Source: Hydractinia symbiolongicarpus (Eukaryota; Cnidaria; Hydrozoa; Anthoathecata; Hydractiniidae). Taken from it: a DNA stretch of 64,000 bases. The stretch lies in contig NC_079880.1 of the NCBI RefSeq assembly GCF_029227915.1, forward strand, positions 16,326,001 to 16,390,000, read 5' to 3'. The notes beneath the pieces are model-generated. The model was not told the origin of the DNA. It ran no database searches and saw nothing but the letters and a program-made list of their open reading frames with translations. A program made the position numbers and the translations under genes. Below, in pieces: positions 22,244 to 33,770 of the stretch (position 1 is its first letter; each line of letters begins with the position of its first letter).

Positions 22244-24290
22244 TCTCATTACACGAGAGCGTCCTAAGTTGTTATTCCTGGTTCCATGGCTTCAGAACGC
22301 CGTAAACCACATGCACACGCCATGAAAAGGCTATAAAACGGCCTTTTGACGCCTATTAAATGCCTTACACGTAAATCACGGAGTTCCACGCGTCCAACCT
22401 TGTTACCATTGGTCTAGTTCTTCCACTCTCAATACACTACGCCGTCCTAAGTTGTTTTCCCTGGTTCCATGGCTTTACAACGCCGTAAACCACATGCACA
22501 CGCCATGAAAAGGCTATAATACGGCCTTTTGACGCCTATTAAATACCTTACACGTCATCGTGTGGTTTCGCGTGCCTGCGCAGTTTACCATTGGTCTAGT
22601 CCTTCCACTCTCAATACACTAGAACGTCCTAAGTTGTTTTCTCTGGTTCCATGTGTTTAGAACGCCGTAAACCACATGCACACGCCATGAAAAGGCTATA
22701 AAACGGCCTTTTGACGCCTATTGAATGCCTTACACGTAAATCACGGGGTTCCACGCGTCCAAACTTGTTACCATTGGTCTAGTTCTTCCACTCTCAATAC
22801 ACTACGCCGTCCTAAGTTGTTTTCCCTGGTTCCATGGCTTTACAACGCGTAAACCACATGCACACGCCATGAAAAGGCTATAATACGGCCTTTTGACGCC
22901 TATTAAATACCTTACACGTAATCGTGTGGTTTCGCGTGCCTGCGCAGTTTACCATTGGTCTAGTCCTTCCACTCTCAATACACTAGAACGTCCTAAGTTG
23001 TTTTCTCTGGTTCCATGTGTTTAGAACGCCGTAAACCACATGCACACGCAATTGAAAGGCCATAATTCGGCCATTTGCCGCCTATTAAAGGCCTTACACG
23101 TAAATCACGTTGGTCTGCGTGTCTGCGCAGGTTACCATTGGTCTAGTTCTTCCACTCTCAATGCACTAGGACGTCCTAAGTTGTTTTCCCTGGCTCCATG
23201 TCTTTACAACGCCGTAAAACACATGCACACGCCATGAAAAGGCTATAATACGTCCTTTTGACGCCTATCAAAGGCCTTACACTTAAATTACGAGGTTCCA
23301 CGCGTCCAAGCTTGCTCTCATTGGTCTATTCCTTCCATTCTCTATGGACTAGAACGTCCTAAGTTGTTTTCCCTGGTTCCATGGCTTTAGAACGCCGTAA
23401 ACCACATACACACGCCATAAAAAGGCTTTAATGCGTCCTTTTGCGGCCTATTAAAGGCCTTACACGTAAATCACGTGGTTCCACGCGTCCAAGCTTGTTA
23501 TTGTTGGTCTAGTTCTTCCACTCTCAATACACTACGCCGTCCTAAGTTGTTTTCCCTGGTTCCATGGCTTTACAACGCCGTAATCCACATGCACACGCCA
23601 TGAAAAGGCTATAATACGGTCTTTTGCGGCCTATTAAAGGCCTTACACGTAAATTACGTCGTTCCACGCGTCCATGACGGTTACGGATGGTCTAGTCCTT
23701 CCATTCTCAATGGACTAGAACGTCCTAAGTCGTTTTCCCCAGCGCCAAGGCTGTACAACGCCGTCAACTACGTGCACATGCGTCTGAAGGCTGCAATACG
23801 GCCATTTGCCGCCTATTAAAGGCCTTACACGTAAGTCAGGTGGGTCCGCGTGCCTGCGCAGGTTAGCATTGATCTAGTCCTTCCACTGTCAATGGACTAG
23901 AACGTCCTAAGTTGTTATTACTGGTTCCATGGCTTTAGAAAGCCTTAATCCACATGCACACGCCATGAAAAGGCTATAATACGGTCTTTTGACGCCTAAT
24001 AAAGGTAAATCACGTGGTTCCACGCGTCCAAGCTTGTTACCATTGGTCTAGTTCTTCCACTCTCAATACACTACGCCGTCCTAAGTTGTTTTCCCTGGTT
24101 CCATGGCTTTACAACGCCGTAATCCACATGCACACACCTTGAAAAGACTATAATACGGCCTCTGGACGCCCATTAAATGCCTTACACGTAATCGTGTGGT
24201 TTTGCATGCCTGCGCAGGTTACCATTGGTCTAGTCCTTCCACTCTCAATACACTACGCCGTCCTAAGTTGTTTTCCCTGGTTCCATGGCT
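22244..24290 (+). repeat. Long higher-order repeat, copy 6 (partial)
   Basis: It starts with the same anchor monomer and includes the 'gcaattgaaaggcc' unit at about 23049. From about 23262 to 24290 it matches the copy 3 variant segment at 10150-11178, sharing the rare 'ccacatacacacgcc' form and the 'ggtctctgg'-like class 'acggcctctggacgcc'. Similarity to the HOR series then ends, at a unit with 'ggctttataacgcc'. This is the right edge of the left-hand HOR domain. Confidence 0.7.
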
Positions 24291-27200
24291 TTATAACGCC
24301 GTAAACCACATGGACACGCCATGAAAATGCTATAATACGGCCTTTTGACGCCTATTAAATGCCTTACACGTAAATCACCGGGTTCCACGCGTCCAGGCTT
24401 GTTACCATTGGTCTAGTTCTTCCACTCTCAATACACTACGCCGTCCTAAGTTGTTTTCCCTGGTTCCATGGCTTTACAACGCCGTAATCCACATGCACAC
24501 GCCATGAAAAGGCTATAATACGGCCTCTGGACGCCTAATAAAGGCCTTACACGTAAATCACGTGGTTCCACGCTTCCAAGCTTGTTACCATTTGTCTAGT
24601 TCTTCCACTCCCAATACACTACGCCGTCCTAAGTTGTTTTTTCTGGTTCCATGACTTTACAACGCCGTAAACCACATGTACACGCCATGAAAAGGCTATA
24701 ATACGGCCTTTTGACGCCTATTAAATGCCTTACACGTAATCGTGTGGTTTCGCGTGCCTGCGCAGGTTACCATTGGTCTAGTCCTTACACTCTCAATACA
24801 CTAGAACGTCCTAAGTTGTTTTTCCTGGTTTCATGGCTTTACAACGCCGTAAACCACATGCACACGCCATGAAAAGGCTATAAAACGGCCTTTTGACGCC
24901 TATTAAATGCCTTACACGTAAATCACGGGGCTCCACGCGTCCAAACTTGTTACCATTGGTCTACTCCTTCCACTCTCAATACACTACGCCGTCCTAAGTT
25001 GTTTACCCTGGTTCCATGGCTTTACAACGCCGTAAACCACATGCACACGCCATGAAAAGGCTATAATACGGCCGTTTGACGCCTATTAAATGCCATACAC
25101 GTACATCGCGTGGTTCCGCGTGCCTGCGCAGGTTACCATTGCTCTAGTCCTTCCACTCTCAATACACTACGACGTCCTAAGTTACTTTCTCTGGCTCCAT
25201 GGCTTTGGAACGCCGTCAATTACATGCACACACGTCTATAACCAGCAATATGGCATTTTGCCGCCTAATAAAAGCCTTACACGTAAGTTTGACGGTTCCA
25301 AGCGTCTATACCGGGTTCCATTGGTCTAGTTTTTCCATTCTCAATGGACTAAAACGTCCTAAGTTATTTTCCCCATCGACAAGGCTGTACAACGCCGTCA
25401 ACTACGTGCACATGCGTCTAAAGGCTGCAATACGGCCTTTTGCCGCCTATTAAATGCCTTACACGTAATCGTGTGGTTTCGCGTGCCTGCGCAGGTTACC
25501 ATTGGTCTAGTTCTTCAGCTCTCAATACACTAGAACGTCCTAAGTTGTTATTCCTGGTTCCATGGCTTCAGAACGCCGTAATCCACATGCACACGCCATG
25601 AAAAGGCTATAATACGGCCCCTGGACGCCTAATAAAGGCCTTACACGTAAATCACGTGGTTCCACGCGTCCAACTTGTTACCATTGGTCTAGTTCTTCCA
25701 CTCTCAATACACTACGCCGTCCTAAGTTGTTTTTCCTGGTTCCATGGCTTTACAACGCCGTAAACCACATGCACACGCCATGAAAAGGCTATAATATGGC
25801 CTTTTAACGCCTATTAAATGCCTTACACGTAAATCGCGGGGTTCCACGCGTCCAAGCTAGTTACCATTGGTCTAGTTCTTCCACTCTCAATACACTACAC
25901 CGTCCTAAGTTGTTTTCCCTGGTTCCACGCCTCTACAACGCCGTAAACCACATGCACACGCGTCTAAAGGCTGCAATACGGCCTTTTGCCGCCCATTAAA
26001 TGCCTTACACGTAATCGTGTGGTTTCGCGTGCCTGCGCAGGTTACCATTGGTCTAGTCCTTCCACTCTCAATACACTAGAACGTCCTAAGTTGTTATTCC
26101 TGGTGCCATGGCTTCAGAACGCCGTTATCCACATGCACACGCCATGAAAACGCTATAATACGGCCTTTTAACGCCTATTAAATGCCTTACACGTAAATCG
26201 CGTGGTTCCACGCGTCCAAGCTTGTTACCATTGGTCTAGTTCTTCCACTCTCAATACACTACGCCGTCCTAAGTTGTTTTCCCTGGTTCCACGTCTTTAC
26301 AACGCCGTAAACCACATGCACACGCCATGAAAAGGCTATAATACGGACTTTTGATGCCTATTAAATGCCTTACACGTAAATCGCGTGGTTCCGCGTGCCT
26401 GCGCAGGTTATCATTGGTCTACTCCTTCCACTCTCAATACACTACGCCGTCCTAAGTTGTTTTTCCTGGTTCCATGGCTTTACAACGCCGTAAATCACAT
26501 GCACACGCCATGAAAAAGCTATAATACGGCCTTTTGACGCCTATTAAATGCCATACACGTACATCGCGTGGTTCTGCGTCAATGCAAAGGTTACCATTGG
26601 TCTAGTCCTTCCACTGTCAATGCACTACGACGTCCTAAGTTGTTTTCTCTGGCTCCATAGCTTTGGAACACCGTCAACTACATGCACACGCCGTTGAAAA
26701 GCAATAATACCGCCTTTGCCGCCTAATAAAGTCCTTACACGTAAATCACGTTGGTTTGCGTGTCTGCGCAGGTTACCATTGGTCTAGTTTTTCCACTCTC
26801 AATGCACTAGGACGTCCTAAGTTGTTTTCCCTGGCTCCATGTCTTTACAACGCCGTAAAACACATGCACACGCCATGAAAAGGCTATAATACGTCCTTTT
26901 GACGCCTATCAAAGGCCTTACACTTAAATTACGTGGTTCCACGCGTCCAAGCTTGCTCTCATTGGTCTATTCCTTCCATTCTCTATGGACTAGAACGTCC
27001 TAAGTTGTTTTCCCTGGTTCCATGGCTTTAGAACGCCGTAAACCACATGCACACGCCATAAAAAGGCTTTAATGCGTCCTTTTGCGGCCTATTAAAGGCC
27101 TTACACGTAAATCACGTGGTTTCACGCGTCCAAACTTGTTACCATTGGCCTAGTCCTTCCACTCTCATTACACTACGACGTCCTAAGTTGTTCTTCCTGT

Positions 27201-28640
27201 CTCCATGCCTTGGGAACGCCGTAAACTACATGCAAAGGACTCTAAAGGCTGTAATACGGTCTTTTGCGGCCTATTAAAGGCCTTACACGTAAATTACGTC
27301 GTTCCACGCGTCCATGACGGTTACGATTGGTCTAGTCCTTCCATTCTCAATGGACTAGAACGTCCTAAGTCGTTTTCCTCAGCGCCAAGGCTGTACAACG
27401 CCGTCAACTACGTGCACATGCGTTTGAAGGCTGCAATACGGCCTTTTGCCGCCTATTAAAGGCCTTACACGTAAATCAGGTCGGTCCGCGTGCCTGCGCA
27501 GGTCACCATTGGTCTAGTCCTTCCACTGTCAATGGACTAGAACGTCCTAAGTTGTTTTTCCTGGTTCCATGGCTTTAGAAAGCCTTAATCCACATGCACA
27601 CGCCATGAAAAGGCTATAATACGGCCTTTTGACGCCTAATAAAGGTAAATCACGTGGTTCCACGCGTCCAAGCTTGTTATCATTGGTCTAGTTCTTCCAC
27701 TCTCAATACACTACGCCGTCCTAAGTTGTTTTCCCTGGTTCCATGGCTTTACAACGCCGTAAACCACATGCACACGCCATGAAAAGGCTACAATACGGAC
27801 TTTTGATGCCTATTAAATGCCTTACACGTAATCGTGTGGTTTCGCGTGCCTGCGCAGGTTACCATTGGTCTAGTCTTTCCACTCTCAATACACTAGAACG
27901 TCCTAAGTTGTTATTCCTGGTTCCATGGCTTTACAACGCTGTAAACCACATGCACATGCCATGAAAAGGCTATAATACGGCCTTTTGACGCCTAATAAAG
28001 GTAAATCACGTGGTTCCACGCGTCCAAGCTTGTTACCATTGGTCTAGTTCATCCACTCTCAATACACTACGCCGTCCTAAGTTATTTTCCCTGGTTCCAT
28101 GGCTTTACAACGCCGTAAACCACATGCACACTATGAAAAGGCTATAATACGGTCTTTTGACGCCTATTAAATGCCTTACACGTAAATCACGTTGGTCTGC
28201 GTGCCTGCGCAGGTTACCATTGGTCTAGTCTTTCCGCTCTCAATACACGAGAGCATCCAAAGTTGTTATTCCTGGTTCCATGGCTTTAGAAAGCCGTAAT
28301 CCACATGCACACGCCATAAAAAGGCTATAATACGGACTTTTGATGCTATTAAATGCCTTACACGTAAATCGCGTGGTTCCGCGTGCCTGCGTAGGTTACC
28401 ATTGGTCTACTCCTTCCACTCTCAATACACTACGCCGTCCTAAGTTGTTTTTCCTGGTTCCATGGCTTTACAACGCCGTAAACCACATGCACACTCCATG
28501 AAAAGGCTATAATACGGCCTTTTGACGCCTATTAAATGCCTTACATGTAATCGTGTGGTTTGGCGTGCCTGCGCAGGTTACCATTGGTCTAGTCCTTCCA
28601 CTCACAATACACTAGAACGTCCTAAGTTGTTATTACTGGT
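24290..28640 (+). repeat. Irregular mixed satellite zone
   Basis: About 24 monomers of types A, B, C, D and E without a clear long period. Many private single-base changes are seen (for example 'ccacgtctttac', 'ccacgcctctac', 'gtttaccctgg'). The first 'ccctggacgcc' and 'ccacgcc' variants, which become common in the right half, occur here near 25617 and 25928. The part at about 26300-27555 reappears at 57675-58930. I see no non-satellite sequence in this stretch. Confidence 0.75.
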
Positions 28641-31364
28641 TCCATGGCTTTAGAAAGCCGTAATCCACATGCACACGCCATGAAAAGGCTATAATACGGC
28701 CTTTTGACGCCTAATAAAGACCTTACAGGTAAATCACGTGGTTCCACGCGTCCAAGCTTGTTACCATTGGTCTAGTTCTTCCACTCTCAATACACTACGC
28801 CGTCCTAAGTTGTTTACCCTGGTTCCATGGCTTTACAACGCCGTAAACCACATGCACACGCCATGAAAAGGCTATAATACGGCCGTTTGACGCCTATTAA
28901 ATGCCATACACGTACATCGCGTGGTTCTGCGTCACTGCACAGGTTACCATTGGTCTAGTCCTTCCACTGTCAATGCACTACGACGTCCTAAGTTGTTTTC
29001 TCTGGCTCCATAGCTTTGGAACGCCGTCAACTACGTGCACACGCCATTGAAAAGCAATAATACCGCCTTTTGCCGCCTAATAAAGTCCTTACACGTAAAT
29101 CACGTTGGCCTGCGTGCCTGCGCAGGTTACCATTGGTCTAGTCTTTCCACTCTCAATACACGAGAGCGTCCTAAGTTGTTTTTCCTGGTTCCATGGCTTT
29201 ACAACGCCGTAAACCACATGCACACGTCATGAAAAGGCTATAATACGTCCTTTTGACGCCTATTAAATGCCTTACACGTAAATCGCGTGGTTCCGCGTGC
29301 CTGCGCAGGTTACCATTGGTCTAGTCCTTCCACTCTCAATACACTACCACGTCCTAAGTTGTTATTCCTGGTTCCATGGCTTTAGAAAGCCGTAATCCAC
29401 ATGCACACGCCATGAAAAGGCTATAATACGGCCTTTTGACGCCTAATAAAGACCTTACAGGTAAATCACGTGGTTCCACGCGTCCAAGCTTGTTACCATT
29501 GGTCTAGTTCTTCCACTCTCAATACACTACGCCGTCCTAAGTTGTTTACCCTGGTTCCATGGCTTTACAACGCCGTAAACCACATGCACACGCCATGAAA
29601 AGGCTATAATACGGCCGTTTGACGCCTATTAAATGCCATACACGTACATCGCGTGGTTCTGCGTCACTGCACAGGTTACCATTGGTCTGGTCCTTCCACT
29701 GTCAATGCACTACGACGTCCTAAGTTGTTTTCTCTGGCTCCATAGCTTTGGAACGCCGTCAACTACGTGCACACGCCATTGAAAAGCAATAATACCGCCT
29801 TTTGCCGCCTAATAAAGTCCTTACACGTAAATCGCGTGGTTCCGCGTGCCTGCGCAGGTTACCATTGGTCTAGTCCTTCCACTCTCAATACACTACCACG
29901 TCCTAAGTTACTTTCTCTGGCTCCATGGCTTTGGAACGCCGTCAATTACATGCACACTCGTCTATAACCAGCAATATGGCATTTTGCCGCCTAATAAAAG
30001 CCTTACACGTAAGTTACACGATTCCAAGCGTCTATACCGGTTACCATTGGTCTAGTTTTTCCATTCTCAATGGACTAAAACGTCCTAAGTTATTTTCCCC
30101 ATCGACAAGGCTGTACAACGCCGTCAACTACGTGCACATGCGTCTAAAGGCTGCAATACGGCCTTTTGCCGCCCATTAAATGCCTTACACGTAATCGTGT
30201 GGTTTCGCGTGCCTGCGAAGGTTACCATTGGCCTAGTCCTTCCACTCTCAATACACTAGAACGTCCTAAGTTGTTTTTCCTGGTTCCATGGCTTTACAAC
30301 GCCGTAAACCACATGCACACTCCATGAAAAGGCTATAATACGGCCTTTTGACGCCTATTAAATGCCTTACACGTAATCGTGTGGTTTCGCGTGCCTGCGC
30401 AGGTTACCATTGGTCTAGTCCTTCCACTCACAATACACTAGAACGTCCTAAGTTGTTATTCCTGGTTCCATGGCTTTAGAAAGCCGTAATCCACATGCAC
30501 ACGCCATGAAAAGGCTATAATACGGCCTTTTGACGCCTAATAAAGACCTTACAGGTAAATCACGTGGTTCCACGCGTCCAAGCTTGTTACCATTGGTCTA
30601 GTTCTTCCACTCTCAATACACTACGCCGTCCTAAGTTGTTTACTCTGGTTCCATGGCTTTACAACGCCGTAAACCACATGCACACGCCATGAAAAGGCTA
30701 TAATACGGCCGTTTGACGCCTATTAAATGCCATACACGTACATCGCGTGGTTCTGCGTCACTGCACAGGTTACCATTGGTCTGGTCCTTCCACTGTCAAT
30801 GCACTACGACGTCCTAAGTTGTTTTCTCTGGCTCCATAGCTTTGGAACGCCGTCAACTACGTGCACACGCCATTGAAAAGCAATAATACCGCCTTTTGCC
30901 GCCTAATAAAGTCCTTACACGTAAATCGCGTGGTTCCGCGTGCCTGCGCAGGTTACCATTGGTCTAGTCCTTCCACTCTTAATACACTACCACGTCCTAA
31001 GTTACTTTCTCTGGCTCCATGGCTTTGGAACGCCGTCAATTACATGCACACTTGTCTATAACCAGCAATATGGCATTTTGCCGCCTAATAAAAGCCTTAC
31101 ACGTAAGTTACACGGTTCCAAGCGACTATACCGGTTACCATTGGTCTAGTTTTTCCATTCTCAATGGACTAAAACGTCCTAAGTTATTTTCCCCATCGAC
31201 AAGGCTGTACAACGCCGTCAACTACGTGCACGTGCGTCTAAAGGCTGCAATACGGCCTTTTGCCGCCCATTAAATGCCTTACACGTAATCGTGTGGTTTC
31301 GCGTGCCTGCGCAGGTTACCATTGGCCTAGTCCTTCCACTCTCAATACACTAGAACGTCCTAAG
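28640..31364 (+). repeat. Local expansion with 732 and 1094 bp spacing
   Basis: The marker 'aataaagaccttacagg' occurs with its 'gacctt' at 28719, 29451 and 30545 (spacings 732 and 1094 bp; four and six monomers). Roughly 29370-30270 and 30464-31364 are near-identical, with the order A, B ('gtttaccctgg' or 'gtttactctgg'), E, C, D. Only a few differences were noted, such as 'cactcttaatac' at 30973. This looks like recent local amplification. Confidence 0.8.
29676..29858 (+). repeat. Representative type E monomer (183 bp)
   Basis: Type E is marked by 'ccactgtcaatgcacta', 'ctctggctccatagc', 'gccattgaaaagcaataat' and 'aataaagtcc'. It appears first near 26.6 kb and recurs at about 29.0, 29.7, 30.8, 32.4, 37.7, 40.3, 44.5, 47.1, 58.0 and 59.4 kb. 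A related but distinct form ('gcaattgaaaggccataattcgg') sits in the left half at about 6290, 11384, 19403 and 23049. In the right half it commonly precedes a type C unit. Confidence 0.85.
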
Positions 31365-33770
31365 TTGTTATTCCTGGTTCCATGGCTTCAGAACACCGTA
31401 ATCCACATGCGCACGCCATGAAAAGGCTATAATACGGCCCCTGGACGCCTAATAAAGGCCTTACACGTAAATCACGTGGTTCCACGCGTCCAAGCTTGTT
31501 ACCATTGGTCTAGTTCTTCCACTCTCAATACACTACGCCGTCCTAAGTTGTTTTTCCTGGTTCCATGGCTTTACAACGCCGTAAACCACATGCACACGCC
31601 ATGAAAAGGCTATAATACGGCCTTTTAACGCCTATTAAATGCCTTACACGTAAATCGCGGTGTTCCACGCGTCCAAGCTTGTTACCATTTGTCTAGTTCT
31701 TCCACTCTCAATACACTACGTCGTCCTAAGTTGTTTTCCCTGGTTCCACGCCTTTACAACGCCGTAAACCACATGCACAGGCGTCTAAAGGCTGAAGTAC
31801 GGCCTTTTGCCCATTAAATGCCTTACACGTAATCGTGTGGTTTCGCGTGCCTGCGCAGGTCACCATTGGTCTAGTCCTTCCACTCTCAATACACTAGAAC
31901 GTCCTAAGTTGTTATTCCTGGTTCCATGGCTTCAGAACGCCGTAATCCACATGCACACGCCATGAAAAGGCTATAATACGGCCCCTGGACGCCTAATAAA
32001 GGCCTTACACGTAAATCACGTGGTTCCACGCGTCCAAGCTTGTTACCATTGCTCTAGTTCTTCCACTCTCAATACACTAAGCCGTCCTAAGTTGTTTTTC
32101 CTGGTTCCATGGCTTTAAAACGCCGTAAACCACATGCACACGCCATGAAAAGGCTATAATACGGCCTTTTAACGCCTATTAAATGCCTTACACGTAATCG
32201 TGTGGTTTCGCTATTATAAGGCTATAATACGGCCGTTTGACGCCTATTAAATGCCATACACGTACATCGCGTGGTTCTGCGTCACTGCACAGGTTACCAT
32301 TGGTCTGGTCCTTCCACTGTCAATGCACTACGACGTCCTAAGTTGTTTTCTCTGGCTCCATAGCTTTGGAACGCCGTCAACTACGTGCACACGCCATTGA
32401 AAAGCAATAATACCGCCTTTTGCCGCCTAATAAAGTCCTTACACGTAAATCACGTTGGCCTGCGTGCCTGCGCAGGTTACCATTGGTCTAGTCTTTCCAC
32501 TCTCAATACACGAGAGCGTCCTAAGTTGTTTTTCCTGGTTCCATGGCTTTACAACGCCGTAAACCACATGCACACGTCATGAAAAGGCTATAATACGTCC
32601 TTTTGTCGCCTAATAAAGTCCTTACACGTAAATCACGTTGGCCTGCGTGCCTGCGCAGGTTACCATTGGTCTAGTCCTTCCACTGTCAATGCACTACGAC
32701 GTCCTAAGTTATTTTCTCTGGCTCCATGGCCTTGGAACGCCGTCAATTACATGCACACACGTCTATAACTAGCAATATGGCATTTTGCCGCCTAATAAAA
32801 GCCTTACACGTAAGTTTGACGGTTCCACGCGTCCATGACGGTTACGATTGGTCTAGTCCTTCCATTCTCAATGGACTAGAACGTCCTAAGTTGTTTTCCC
32901 CAGCGCCAAGGCTGTACAACGCAGTCAACTACGTGCACATGCGTCTAAAAGCTGCAATACGGCCTATTGCCGCCCATTAAATGCCTTACATGTAATCGTG
33001 TGGTTTCGCGTGCCTGCGCAGGTTACCATTGGTCTAGTTCTTCCACTCTTAATACACTACGACGTCCTAAGTTGTTTTCTCTGGCTCCATAGCTTTACAA
33101 CGCCGTAAACCACATGCACACGCCAAAAAAGGCTATAATACCGCCTTTTGCCGCCTAATAAAGTCCTTACACGTAAATCACGTTGGTCTGCGTGCCTGCG
33201 CCGGTTGTCATTGGTCTAGTTCTTCCACTCTCAATACACGAGAGCGTCCTAAGTTGTTATTCCTGGTTCCATGGCTTTAGAAAGCCGTAATCCACATGCA
33301 CACGCCATGAAAAGGCTATAATACGGCCTTTTGACGCCTATTAAATGCCTTACACGTATATCGCGTGGTTCCGCGTGCCTGTGCAGGTTACCATTGGTCT
33401 AGTCCTTCCACTCTCAATACACTAGAACGTCCTAAGTTGTTAATCCTGGTTCCATGGCTTTACAACGCCGTAAACCACATGCACACGCCATGAAAAAGGC
33501 TATAATACGGCCTTTTGACGCCTATTAAATGCCTTACACGTAAATCACGGGGTTCCACGCGTCCAAGCTTGTTACCATTGGTCTAGTTCTTCCACTCTCT
33601 AAACACTACACCTAAGTTATTTTCCCTGGTTCCATGGCTTTACAACGCCGTAAACCACATGCACACGTCATGAAAAGGCTATAATACGGTCTTTTGACGC
33701 CTAATAAATGCCTTACACGTAAATCACGTTGGTCTGCGTGCCTGCGCAGGTTACCATTGGTCTAGTCTTT
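31365..33770 (+). repeat. Mixed satellite zone with first 251 bp composite unit
   Basis: Continuous satellite of A, B, D, E and C units. It holds the first composite unit (32043-32293), the first 'ataactagc' type C unit (near 32767), a 'cgccaaaaaaggc' unit near 33121, and the first 'cactacacctaag' B variant near 33603, where several bases of the 'ccgtcc' motif are missing. Each of these variants is then found several times further right, so the zone is ancestral to, or shares ancestry with, the right-hand blocks. Confidence 0.75.
32043..32293 (+). repeat. 251 bp composite monomer
   Basis: The distance between successive 'ttaccattgg' blocks is 251 bp instead of about 182. The unit runs normally to 'cgtgtggtttcgc', then returns to 'tataaggctataatacgg' and repeats the 3' part, so about 69 bp is an out-of-register partial duplication. 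This first copy reads 'ctattataagg'; the five later copies read 'ctataataagg'. Confidence 0.85.
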
